DNA of 64,000 nucleotides. Origin: Candidatus Pantoea floridensis (GTDB lineage: Bacteria > Pseudomonadota > Gammaproteobacteria > Enterobacterales > Enterobacteriaceae). Below are positions 27,441-36,547 of the stretch, in pieces. Within the stretch, counting starts at the first letter, position 1. Each line of letters starts with the position of its first letter. The position numbers and the translations under genes are program-made. Under the pieces are notes generated by a model. The model saw nothing but the letters and a program-made list of their open reading frames with translations. It was not told where the DNA came from and did not search any database. The DNA lies in contig NZ_OCMY01000001.1 in assembly GCF_900215435.1 (NCBI RefSeq), positions 3,596,001-3,660,000 of the forward strand. Direction: 5' to 3'.

Positions 27441-28301
27441 ATGGCACTGATTTCCCTGGCGCAGGGGTTAACTCATGCGCAGCAAAACAGTTACGCGCTC
27501 GGCGCGTTCAACGTCCTCGACACGCATTTCCTGCGGGCGCTCTTTCAGGCGGCAGAGCAGCAGCGCTCACCGTTTATCATCAGCATCGCCGAGGTGCATT
27601 TTAAATATGTCAGCCTTGAACATCTGGTGGCGGCGGTGCGCACCGAAGCGGCGCTGCACGACATTCCGGTGGTGCTGCATCTCGATCACGGCCTGCATTT
27701 TGAGGCGGTGATGCAGGCGATTCGTCTCGGCTTTACCTCGGTGATGTTTGATGGATCGACGCTCAGCTACGACGAAAACGTGCGCCAGACGCGCGAAGTG
27801 GTGAAGATGTGCCACGCGCTCGGCGTGTCGGTGGAAGCGGAGCTCGGTGCGGTGGGCGGCGATGAAGGCGGTGCGCTGTTTGGCGAAGCTGACAGCGATA
27901 AATTCACCGATCCGGCGCAGGCCGCTGACTTTGTCCGCTCAACCGGTATTGATTGCCTGGCGGTGGCGATTGGCAACGCACACGGCAAATACAAAGGCGA
28001 ACCGAAGCTCGATTTCGACCGGCTGGCGGCGATTCGTACCACGGCGGGCATTCCGCTGGTGCTGCACGGCGGTTCAGGGATCAGCGATGCTGACTTCCGT
28101 CGTGCCATCAGCCTTGGCATCAACAAAATTAACTTCTACACCGGCATGTCGCAGGCAGCGCTGGGCGCGATTGAAACGCAGATTAGCCAGCGTGATGCAC
28201 GCTATGACGCCTTTGCCGAGCTGTTGATGGCGGTGGAACGTGATATCGCCAACGTGGTGGCGCAGCAGATGCAGGTGTTCGGCAGCGCCGGGAGGGCCTG
28301 A
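27441..28301 (+). CDS. Class II ketose-phosphate aldolase
   Basis: Zinc-dependent aldolase of the FbaA/GatY/KbaY family, 286 residues. Zinc and catalytic motifs: VVLHLDHGLHFE (DH pair), VEAELGAVGG, AIGNAHGKYKGEP, LVLHGGSGI and GINKINFYTG. With the isomerase and a PfkB kinase it would split a ketose 1-phosphate or bisphosphate into dihydroxyacetone phosphate plus an aldehyde. 11 nt after the isomerase gene with GGAG; 3 nt before the kinase gene. Confidence 0.9.
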   Translation: MALISLAQGLTHAQQNSYALGAFNVLDTHFLRALFQAAEQQRSPFIISIAEVHFKYVSLEHLVAAVRTEAALHDIPVVLHLDHGLHFEAVMQAIRLGFTSVMFDGSTLSYDENVRQTREVVKMCHALGVSVEAELGAVGGDEGGALFGEADSDKFTDPAQAADFVRSTGIDCLAVAIGNAHGKYKGEPKLDFDRLAAIRTTAGIPLVLHGGSGISDADFRRAISLGINKINFYTGMSQAALGAIETQISQRDARYDAFAELLMAVERDIANVVAQQMQVFGSAGRA

Positions 28302-28304
28302 AAG

Positions 28305-29354
28305 ATGGCGCGTAATGGCATCATCGGGGCGGGCAGCATGCTGGTGGACCACGTACAGCGTATCAGCCACTGGCCGGAGCAGGGCTGGCTGACGGAAATT
28401 CATCACAGCGAAAAATGCAGCGGTGGGGCGGCGCTCAATGTGCTGTTTACGCTGGCGCGCATGCAGGTGAATTTGCCGCTGGCGGCCGTGGGTATGGTCG
28501 GTGAAGACAGCGATGGCGAGTATATTGTGCAACGGCTGGACGAACATCACATCGATCGTCAGTTTGTGCAGCAAACGCGCCTTAGCAGTACCGCGATGAC
28601 CCAGGTGATGACCGCGCCGGATGGCCAGCGCACTTTCTTTCACGCGCGCGGCGCGAATGCACAGCTCGACCTGGCACATTTTGCCGCCGTTGTGACGCCT
28701 CACCGCATCTTCCATCTGGGATATTTGCTGTTGCTGGATAGTCTCGATGTGCCCGACGACGACTATGGCACGCGCAGCGCACGTTTATTGGCGCAAATGC
28801 AGCAGCGCGGCTACCTCACCTCACTCGATCTGGTCTCGCGCGCGGGGGAATATCGTCCGCTGGTGCTGCCCGCGCTGCGTTGGCTCGATTATCTGGTGAT
28901 CAATGAGCTGGAAGCGCAATCGCTGACCGGCGTGCAATTACGGACAGCGCATGGTCTTGCTGCGCCGGAAGCTTTCGCTGTCGCTGCGGCATGGCTGATG
29001 CAGCAGGGCGTGCGTCAGCGTGTGGTGATCCATGCACCGGAAGGCGCGTGGGGACAGCAAACCAATGGGGAAGGGCGCTGGCAGCCAGCGTGGTGCTTAA
29101 CGCCAGAAGAGATTGTGGGCAGCGTGGGGGCGGGCGATGCGTTCTGCGCTGGCGTGTTGTATGCCAGCCATGAAGGCTGGTCGCTAGCGGAAACGCTGAA
29201 GCTGGCGCATACCTGTGCCAGTTTTAATCTGCATGCCGCAAATGCGCTGGACGGCACCCGGCCACTGGCCGAGATGCAGCGCTGGATGGATCAGGCGATC
29301 TGCGTTTCGCGCGCCGAAGAGGCTGGTCGCATGACGTCGGCGGAGAAAACGTAG
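28305..29354 (+). CDS. PfkB/ribokinase-family sugar kinase
   Basis: 349-residue PfkB kinase. The first signature is CSGGAALNVLFTLARM near residue 43 and the second, with the catalytic Asp and anion hole, is GSVGAGDAFCAGVLYA near residue 272. Likely phosphorylates the ketose made by the isomerase (D-xylulose or D-fructose, probably at C1 since an aldolase follows). Gap of only 3 nt after the aldolase. Its last 64 nt overlap the convergent response-regulator gene. Confidence 0.88.
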   Translation: MARNGIIGAGSMLVDHVQRISHWPEQGWLTEIHHSEKCSGGAALNVLFTLARMQVNLPLAAVGMVGEDSDGEYIVQRLDEHHIDRQFVQQTRLSSTAMTQVMTAPDGQRTFFHARGANAQLDLAHFAAVVTPHRIFHLGYLLLLDSLDVPDDDYGTRSARLLAQMQQRGYLTSLDLVSRAGEYRPLVLPALRWLDYLVINELEAQSLTGVQLRTAHGLAAPEAFAVAAAWLMQQGVRQRVVIHAPEGAWGQQTNGEGRWQPAWCLTPEEIVGSVGAGDAFCAGVLYASHEGWSLAETLKLAHTCASFNLHAANALDGTRPLAEMQRWMDQAICVSRAEEAGRMTSAEKT

Positions 29355-30037
29355 CCGAGTCCGCGGATGGTGCGGATAAGGCTGGGCTGATGCGGATTGG
29401 CTTCGATTTTACGCCGCAGCCGCATGATCAGCACATCAATGGTGCGATCGAAAACGTCGAGGCTTTCGCTGTGCGTTAGCTCCAGCAGTTGATCGCGCGT
29501 TAACACTTTACGCGCATGTGCCACCAGCGCGCGCAATAGCGTGTACTCGCCCTGGGTAAGCGGCACACTTTCACGTTGCGGATTAAAGAGCTGGCAGCGC
29601 GCATCATCCAGACGCCAGCCGTTAAATTGCCAGCCCTCATCCTGCAGAATTTCCGGCTGCGCCAGCCGGCCGCAGCGACGTAATGCGGCCCGCGCACGCG
29701 CCACGACCACGCGCGGATTAAACGGCTTGGCGATGTAATCGTCCGCCCCCATCTCCAGGCCTACCACCATATCTGCTTCCGAGCCCATGCCGGTTAACAT
29801 GATCACCAGCACATCGGGACGCTGCCGCTGCATCTGTTGCAGCACCAGCAAACCATTGGTATCGGGCAGCATCATATCCAGCATCACCAGCGAGATTTCC
29901 GGATGCAGTGCCAGCAGCGTGAGCGCATCTTTGCCCTGATGGCAGCTGTAAACAGTAAAAACATGTTCATTTAAGACATCATGCAGCAGTTCGCATATCG
30001 CACGATCGTCATCGACCACCAAAATCGCGGGCTTCAT
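29291..30037 (-). CDS. OmpR/TorR-family response regulator
   Basis: 248-residue response regulator: receiver with acidic DDD at 9-11, phospho-acceptor Asp54 (LVMLDMMLPD), Thr82 and Lys104 (IAKPF), and a C-terminal winged helix (LTQGEYTLLRALVAHARKVLTR, TIDVLIMRLRRKIE, GLGYVFSADV). The recognition helix resembles TorR in its RTxDVLIxRLR segment. No histidine kinase is adjacent; the nearest orphan is the hybrid kinase at 20345-22942, same strand, with the sugar operon in between. I infer the two form one system controlling that operon. Confidence 0.88.
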   Translation of the reverse strand: MKPAILVVDDDRAICELLHDVLNEHVFTVYSCHQGKDALTLLALHPEISLVMLDMMLPDTNGLLVLQQMQRQRPDVLVIMLTGMGSEADMVVGLEMGADDYIAKPFNPRVVVARARAALRRCGRLAQPEILQDEGWQFNGWRLDDARCQLFNPQRESVPLTQGEYTLLRALVAHARKVLTRDQLLELTHSESLDVFDRTIDVLIMRLRRKIEANPHQPSLIRTIRGLGYVFSADVMRPASSARETQIA

Positions 30038-30277
30038 GGGGGCGCCTCTTTTGTTACGAAAGGGTTAAAAGCAGTGTAACCCGACGTTTTTTGCTTGCTG
30101 AAACCAGCACCAGAAACGTGAGCGCCATCGCCTGTGACAGTACGAAAGCGTGCTGTGCAGCACCATTTTGCCGTCATCATCGCGGGGAGGGAAAACGATT
30201 GCGCGGCAGCGGTGCAATGCACCATAATCGCGCCTCGTTATGGTTCAGAATTATCTCAGCCTCACAGGTAATCAGAA

Positions 30278-30293
30278 ACGTAATCGATTGCGT
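30278..30293. promoter_or_regulatory. PurR-type operator upstream of the purine permease
   Basis: ACGTAATCGATTGCGT is a near-perfect 16-bp palindrome that fits the PurR consensus ACGCAAACGTTTGCGT with its central CG. It lies in the 400-bp space before the NCS2 permease gene (30038-30437), where nothing else was recognised; no purine riboswitch core was seen. Confidence 0.75.
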
Positions 30294-30437
30294 ACGAGGC
30301 TGGCATAGCTATTGCTATTAGAGACAAGGGTAAGCGGACGATTTACTCAACGCCGCCTGGCCTTCACTACAAAAATAAACATGTAAACCACATTGGCAAG
30401 TGAGAACGCGCATTGGTGCCGACTCCGCTCATGAGAG

Positions 30438-31739
30438 ATGATGATGTTAGAAAAACTCTTCAAATTAAAAGCGCATAACACAACGGTCCGCACGGAAATC
30501 ATTGCGGGTATCACGACCTTTCTGGCGATGGCCTACATTCTGTTTGTTAACCCGAGCATCCTCGGCGCAACCGGCATGGATAAAGGCGCGGTCTTCGTCG
30601 CAACCTGTCTGGCGGCGGCGATTGGCTGTGTGCTGATGGGCCTGATCGCTAACTACCCGATTGCCCTTGCACCGGGCATGGGTCTTAACGCCTTCTTCAC
30701 TTATACCGTGGTTCTGCACATGGGATACACGTGGCAAGTCGCGCTGGGCGCGGTGTTCTTGTCAGCGGTGATTTTCTTTGCCATGTCGCTTTTCAAAATT
30801 CGTGAGTGGATTATTAACAGCATTCCGCTGCCGCTGCGTGCGGGCATTGGTGCTGGCATCGGCCTGTTCCTGGCGATTATTGCCCTGGAAGGCGCGAGTA
30901 TCGTGGTGGACAATCCGGCAACGCTGGTTGGCCTGGGCGATTTGACCAAACCTGGCCCGCTGTTAGCGCTGCTTGGCTTCTTTATCATTGTGGTGCTGGA
31001 AGCGCGTCGCGTAACCGGCGCGGTACTGATCGGCATTCTGGTGGTCACCTTCATTTCTATGGGTATTGGCCTGACGCCGTTTGGCGGTGTGTTCTCCGCG
31101 CCACCCTCCATTGCGCCGACCTTGATGCAGCTGGATATTGCTGGTGCGTTTAATGTGGGCCTGGTGAGCGTGATTTTCGCTTTCCTGTTTGTGGATGTGT
31201 TCGATAACACCGGCACTTTGCTGGGTGTGACCAAACGTGCAGGATTAGCGGATGAGCAGGGCAACGTGCCGAAAATGGGCCGTGCGCTGATTGCCGATAG
31301 CGCCGCAGCACTGTTCGGTTCGCTGCTCGGCACCTCAACCACCACCAGCTATGTGGAATCTGCTGCAGGCGTTAGTGCCGGTGGTCGCACCGGTTTGACT
31401 GCGATTGTGGTGGCTATCCTCTTCCTGCTCAGCCTGTTCTTCTCGCCGCTGGCGGGCAGCGTACCGGTGTATGCAACGGCACCTGCGCTGCTGTTTGTGG
31501 CGGTATTGATGGCCTCGGGTTTAGCGGATATTGACTGGAAAGACATCACCACTGCGGCGCCAGTGACCGTGACGGCGCTAACCATGCCGCTGACTTATTC
31601 CATCGCCAACGGTATTGCCTTTGGCTTCATCACCTGGACCGTGGTGAAACTGCTGAGCGGACGCACCAAAGAGGTGAATCCGGCGCTGATTATTCTGTCA
31701 ATTCTGTTTGTCATCAAACTGGGTTGGCTGAGCGCGTAA
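30438..31739 (+). CDS. NCS2-family (AzgA-type) purine permease
   Basis: 433-residue membrane transporter of the AzgA branch of NCS2, which imports adenine, guanine and/or hypoxanthine by proton symport. Family segments: TEIIAGITTFLAMAYILFVNP, ALAPGMGLNAFFTYTV, DVFDNTGTLLGVTKRAGL and GTSTTTSYVESAAGVSAGGR. About 12-14 membrane helices. Paired ATGs occur at the start. The PurR-type operator upstream supports purine control. Specificity (adenine versus guanine/hypoxanthine) is not assigned, so no gene name is given. Confidence 0.9.
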   Translation: MMMLEKLFKLKAHNTTVRTEIIAGITTFLAMAYILFVNPSILGATGMDKGAVFVATCLAAAIGCVLMGLIANYPIALAPGMGLNAFFTYTVVLHMGYTWQVALGAVFLSAVIFFAMSLFKIREWIINSIPLPLRAGIGAGIGLFLAIIALEGASIVVDNPATLVGLGDLTKPGPLLALLGFFIIVVLEARRVTGAVLIGILVVTFISMGIGLTPFGGVFSAPPSIAPTLMQLDIAGAFNVGLVSVIFAFLFVDVFDNTGTLLGVTKRAGLADEQGNVPKMGRALIADSAAALFGSLLGTSTTTSYVESAAGVSAGGRTGLTAIVVAILFLLSLFFSPLAGSVPVYATAPALLFVAVLMASGLADIDWKDITTAAPVTVTALTMPLTYSIANGIAFGFITWTVVKLLSGRTKEVNPALIILSILFVIKLGWLSA

Positions 31740-31750
31740 TGGTTATTTAA

Positions 31751-31772
31751 CGGAAGCCCGATCGGGCTTCCG
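31751..31772. terminator. Palindrome after purine permease, likely terminator
   Basis: Perfect 22-bp palindrome with arms CGGAAGCCCGA and TCGGGCTTCCG, 11 bp after the stop codon; an A/T-rich stretch lies only on its left, so termination on the minus strand is equally possible. Confidence 0.65.
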
Positions 31773-32079
31773 TGTCTGCTGTTGCAATCCTCTGCTTATT
31801 TTCTGCGTGACACCTCGCAATCCCTTTTGATGCTCACTTCTCTTCCCTCTCGGGTCGGCCTAGGCTGTGCGTGTTGTTTAATCCTGCCCTGTAAAATAGT
31901 GCTGCGAATGGCGGGATCGTGGAATGTTAACGCTGCGCAAATCTGTTTCACTAACAGAGTGGTGGAAAGATTGTGCGAAAGCGATGGAAGAGGATTCGGT
32001 AATGGATTACCCCATAAGCAATACAACTCGCGTGTTCCCACCGCTAATTTTTGATGTTGGTAACAAAGGAGATCATCAA
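31773..32079. other. Intergenic region before the coiled-coil gene
   Basis: About 300 bp with no gene I would support. Two overlapping open frames cross it (31782-32054, and an upstream extension of the coiled-coil gene from 31924), but neither has family resemblance or a ribosome site. The promoter of the coiled-coil gene should lie here; no clear -35/-10 pair was identified. Confidence 0.5.
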
Positions 32080-32496
32080 ATGGAACAGTTAACCAAGCGG
32101 GTTGAACAGCTGGAAAAAAACACGCAGCAGATTCAGACGGATGTGGCTGTGCTAACCGCGCGTTCAGAACATTTTTCTACCAAGGCGGATATCGAAAAGG
32201 TTCGAGCCGAGCAGGGGGCAATGCGTGTCGAGATTATGGGCGAGCTAGGGGCGCTTGAACAACGTATCGATAAAAAGTTTGAGCGGATGGAAGAGAAATC
32301 CGAACTGAAGTTCGACAAAATAGATGCACGGTTCGCAAGGATTGATGAGAAGTTCGAAAGAGTTGATCAAAGATTCAATCAGCTGGAAGAAAAAATATCT
32401 GCCTTTAACAACAGTCTTACCTGGAAAATCATGTTACCGACTTGCCTTCTGGTGTTGGCGTGGTTTGTTCAGAATATTGTTTTGAAAATGTCATGA
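32080..32496 (+). CDS. Small coiled-coil protein with C-terminal membrane anchor
   Basis: 138-residue protein starting MEQLTKRVEQLEKNTQQIQT at an ATG with AAAGGAGA upstream. Almost the whole chain is predicted heptad coiled coil with repeated KFERMEEK / KFDKIDARFARIDEKFERV units, ending in one hydrophobic helix (MLPTCLLVLAWFVQNIVL). The layout resembles the XhlA/DUF1640-type membrane coiled-coil proteins. No function can be assigned. Followed by a hairpin shared with convergent amn. Confidence 0.75.
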   Translation: MEQLTKRVEQLEKNTQQIQTDVAVLTARSEHFSTKADIEKVRAEQGAMRVEIMGELGALEQRIDKKFERMEEKSELKFDKIDARFARIDEKFERVDQRFNQLEEKISAFNNSLTWKIMLPTCLLVLAWFVQNIVLKMS

Positions 32497-32512
32497 CGCG
32501 CTTTACTGCACT

Positions 32513-32537
32513 GTTCCGGCCCCACAAGGGCCGGAAC
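32513..32537. terminator. Bidirectional hairpin between coiled-coil gene and amn
   Basis: Arms GTTCCGGCCC (32513-32522) and GGGCCGGAAC (32528-32537) with a 5-nt loop, in the 50-bp gap between two convergent genes. No long U-run on either side. Confidence 0.7.
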
Positions 32538-32546
32538 TCATCATGA

Positions 32547-33995
32547 TTATCTAAACGGCGGCTCGTTGAAGGTTCTGAGCTTCCTTGAGTGCAGCTTATC
32601 GCCCTCGGCACGCAGCAGTTCCACCGCGCAGATGCCGATCTGCAGGTGCTCAGAAATCGCCCCTTCATAGAAGCGGTTTGCCTGGCCAGGCAGTTTGATC
32701 TCGCCGTGTAGCGGTTTATCGGACACGCACAGTAACGTGCCATACGGCACGCGGAAGCGGTAACCCTGCGCGGCGATGGTGGCGCTCTCCATATCGACCG
32801 CCACGGCGCGGCTCAGGTTGAAGCGCAGCGCAGAAGCGGAGTAGCGCAGCTCCCAGTTGCGGTCATCGGTGGTGACGACCGTGCCCGTACGCAGGCGCTG
32901 CTTAACCTCTTCGCCCGGCATGCCGCTCACCGCTTTGGTGGCGTCATACAGCGCGCGCTGCACTTCGGCGATGCTTGGGATCGGGATATCCGGCGGCAAT
33001 ACGCTGTCGAGTACGTGATCGTCACGCAGGTAGGCGTGTGCGAGGACATAATCGCCAATGGTCTGGCTTTCACGCAGGCCGCCGCAGTGGCCAATCATCA
33101 GCCAGGCGTGAGGGCGAATCACTGCCAGATGATCGCAGATAGTTTTAGCATTGGATGGACCCACGCCGATGTTCACCAGCGTAATGCCGCGACGATTCGG
33201 TGACGTCAGGTGCCAGGCGGGCATTTGGTGTTTCTTCCACGCCAGATCGGACATCATCGCCGTTGGGTCTGGTGTCTCGGCGGTGATCACCACCTCACCG
33301 GCACAGGCCAGGCTGTCATACGGCGTACTGGGATCCTGCACTTGCTCAATGGCCCAGCGCACAAATTCATCTACGTAGCGTGTGTAGTTAGTAAACAGCA
33401 CGAACGGCTGAAAATGCTCAACGCTGGTGCCGGTGTAGTGACGCAGACGTGCCAGCGAGAAATCGGTGCGCAGCGCATCGAAGTGCGACAGCGGGAAAAT
33501 GGCATTGGCGTGGAATAGGCCGTCTGCCGTTTCATCGCCAATCTGCGACAGTTCGGTGGTGGGGAAATGGCGCGCGATGCTGGCGCTCATGGAGCGATCG
33601 AGCGACAAACCGTCGATCACATACGGATAAGGAATCTCCTGCTGTGATGGCCCCACTTCAATCTGCACGTCATACTCCTTCTCCAGCATGTGCAACTGCT
33701 CGCTAAGGTAGTGACGCAGCAGCGCCGGGCGCGTGATGGTGGTGCTGTAGCTGCCCGTATGGGTGAAGCGTCCCCAGGCGCGGGTGCGATTTTTCTGCGG
33801 GCCTTCGCCCAGCCAGGTGATACGCAGCTGCGGATAAACAAACAGGCCTTGTTGGCGTGCGGCTTCATCCGGCACTTGTCCGGTCGCCGTGAAATCGCGA
33901 ATGGCGTTGCGCAGGGCGTCAACCGCCGCATCATAAAGACGCTCTAATTCGTCCAGCGCTTGCTGGCTGCTTAATCCGTTCCGTTGCGTGTTCAT
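32547..33995 (-). CDS. amn: AMP nucleosidase
   Basis: Hydrolyses AMP to adenine and ribose 5-phosphate, a purine salvage and balance enzyme. 482 residues, almost the E. coli length of 484. The N-terminal domain is specific to AMP nucleosidases (LSSQQALDELERLYDAAVDALR), and the C-terminal nucleoside-phosphorylase-like domain has GVGPSNAKTICDHLAVIRPHA, MIGHCGGLRESQ and VDMESATIAAQGYRF. GGAG precedes the ATG on the minus strand. It is convergent with the coiled-coil gene and near, but not in an operon with, the purine permease. Confidence 0.95.
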   Translation of the reverse strand: MNTQRNGLSSQQALDELERLYDAAVDALRNAIRDFTATGQVPDEAARQQGLFVYPQLRITWLGEGPQKNRTRAWGRFTHTGSYSTTITRPALLRHYLSEQLHMLEKEYDVQIEVGPSQQEIPYPYVIDGLSLDRSMSASIARHFPTTELSQIGDETADGLFHANAIFPLSHFDALRTDFSLARLRHYTGTSVEHFQPFVLFTNYTRYVDEFVRWAIEQVQDPSTPYDSLACAGEVVITAETPDPTAMMSDLAWKKHQMPAWHLTSPNRRGITLVNIGVGPSNAKTICDHLAVIRPHAWLMIGHCGGLRESQTIGDYVLAHAYLRDDHVLDSVLPPDIPIPSIAEVQRALYDATKAVSGMPGEEVKQRLRTGTVVTTDDRNWELRYSASALRFNLSRAVAVDMESATIAAQGYRFRVPYGTLLCVSDKPLHGEIKLPGQANRFYEGAISEHLQIGICAVELLRAEGDKLHSRKLRTFNEPPFR

Positions 33996-34424
33996 AGGTT
34001 CTCCTTCAGGAAACGTGGACCGTTTTCACCAGAGCATAGCGGATAAACCCCTCACGACGATGAAGAATCTGTGATCAACCGCATTCTGCACCATCGCGGT
34101 GCTGGTGTGTGGCGTAACCTTGGCTATGTTTATGATCAGCAGGGATGTTACATCGCGTGTCTCCAGTCCTGGCGCGATGCCAATGCAAAAACCGCCCGCG
34201 TTATAATAAGTTGGCGAGATTATTGCTTGATTTTCAACCGTAGCCTTAATGAACCTAAGCTGTTGAGCTCAGGGCGCACATTGATGCGTGACTGAAAGCA
34301 GATCGCCATGAGTGGCGATCTCAGGGGATTTTATTGGCCGCACGCTGTTCCGCCGAAGTTTCAGAAATTGATTTCTCCCAGGCCGTGGTATGGCTCCGTT
34401 CCTGACCCGTTGAGGATTGAAAGC
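33996..34424. other. Intergenic region between amn and livK, with degenerate REP
   Basis: Divergent control region of 429 bp. An open frame at 34071-34295 has no ribosome site or family resemblance and is not called. A degenerate REP-like palindrome (AGATCGCC/GGCGATCT, 34300-34321) lies about 100 bp before livK, next to a decayed GGCGCACATTGATGCGTG element at 34273-34290. A TATAAT at 34202-34207 lacks a convincing -35. Confidence 0.5.
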
Positions 34425-35540
34425 ATGTCTTTGAAATTCATAAAACACCCAATGAAGGTGGCGATTGCAGGTTGTTTAAGCGTGGCTTTTTACGCTCAGG
34501 CAGAGATTAAAATTGGCGTGGCCGGTCCTTTCTCTGGGCCCAATGCGACCTACGGCGCGCAATACTGGAAAGGCGCCAGCCAGGCAGCGGAGGACATCAA
34601 TGCCGCCGGCGGCATTAACGGTGAGAAAATCGTGCTGGTGCAGGGGGACGACGCCTGCGAGCCAAAACAGGCGGTCTCTGTCGCTAACCGCTTAGTCGAT
34701 CAAGACAAAGTGATGGCGGTAGTGGGCCACTTCTGCTCCTCATCCACCATGCCGGCGTCGGAAGTCTATGATGAGGCTGGCGTGCTGGCGATTACGCCTG
34801 GATCTACCAACCCGCAAATCACCGAGCGCGGTATGAAAACCATGTTCCGCATGTGTGGTCGTGACGACCAGCAGGGCGCAATTGCCGCCGATTACATCAT
34901 TGATAAGCTCAAAGCCAAAAAAGTCGCGATTATTCATGACAAGGACACCTACGGTCAGGGCTTAGCGGATGCCACGAAAGCCTCGCTGGAGAAGCGCGGC
35001 GTAAAAGAGGTGCTGTATGAAGGGCTTTCGCGGGGTGAGAAAGATTTCAATGCGCTGGTCACGAAAATTGGCGCGCTGAAACCTGACGTGGTCTATTTCG
35101 GCGGATGTCATCCGGAAGCCGGTCCGTTGGTACGCCAGATGCGTGAGCAAGGCGTGAATGCTGCCTTCTTCTCCGGTGACTGCATCGTCACCGAGGAGAT
35201 GGTGACGGCGGCAGGCGGCCCGCAGTACACCAAAGGGGTGTACATGACCTTTGGCAACGATCCGCGCACCATTGCCGATGGCAAAGCGGTGATCGAGAAA
35301 TTCCGCGCCGGCGGTTTTGAGCCCGAAGGTTACACCTTATATGCCTATGCTTCCGTGCAGACGCTGGCAGCCGCGTACAAAGCGGCCGGTAAAGATAACG
35401 CTAAAGCCAGCGACTGGCTGAAAGCTAACAGCGTGGATACCGTGATGGGCAAAAAAGCGTGGGATACAAAAGGTGACCTCAAAGTCTCGGATTACGTCGT
35501 TTATCAGTGGGATGACAAAGGCAAATACCACCAGCTGTAA
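34425..35540 (+). CDS. livK: LivK-type branched-chain amino acid binding protein
   Basis: Periplasmic Leu/Ile/Val-type binding protein, 371 residues from the ATG at 34425 (GAGG 9 nt upstream). Signal peptide VAIAGCLSVAFYAQA, mature start EIKIGVAGPFSGPNATYG. Family blocks AAEDINAAGGINGEKIVLVQGDD, GHFCSSSTMPASEVYDEAGVL and KDTYGQGLADATKASLE. First gene of a complete livKHMGF operon in the E. coli order. A frame extending upstream to 34308 is not plausible. Confidence 0.9.
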   Translation: MSLKFIKHPMKVAIAGCLSVAFYAQAEIKIGVAGPFSGPNATYGAQYWKGASQAAEDINAAGGINGEKIVLVQGDDACEPKQAVSVANRLVDQDKVMAVVGHFCSSSTMPASEVYDEAGVLAITPGSTNPQITERGMKTMFRMCGRDDQQGAIAADYIIDKLKAKKVAIIHDKDTYGQGLADATKASLEKRGVKEVLYEGLSRGEKDFNALVTKIGALKPDVVYFGGCHPEAGPLVRQMREQGVNAAFFSGDCIVTEEMVTAAGGPQYTKGVYMTFGNDPRTIADGKAVIEKFRAGGFEPEGYTLYAYASVQTLAAAYKAAGKDNAKASDWLKANSVDTVMGKKAWDTKGDLKVSDYVVYQWDDKGKYHQL

Positions 35541-35551
35541 TCTGCCACGCG

Positions 35552-35570
35552 GCCCCGCACGTTGCGGGGC
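35552..35570 (+). terminator. Intercistronic hairpin between livK and livH
   Basis: Arms GCCCCGCA and TGCGGGGC around a 3-nt loop, 11 bp after the livK stop and followed by TATT. Typical of a partial terminator or stabiliser that yields more binding protein than permease. Confidence 0.65.
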
Positions 35571-35622
35571 TATTCGCGATTGAGCGTGAGGTGTGCGCTC
35601 CCATTGAGTACGAGACGAGATT

Positions 35623-36537
<915 letters not shown>

Positions 36538-36547
36538 GGACGTTTTG

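Noticed and set aside
30038..30437. Purine riboswitch in the leader of the NCS2 permease gene
   Set aside because: No conserved three-way junction core or terminator stem was visible, and a PurR operator gives a simpler explanation.
31782..32054. Short open frame before the coiled-coil gene
   Set aside because: No ribosome site, no recognisable family, and it overlaps the well-supported start of the coiled-coil gene region.
34071..34295. 74-codon open frame between amn and livK
   Set aside because: No ribosome site or similarity; it ends next to degenerate REP sequence.
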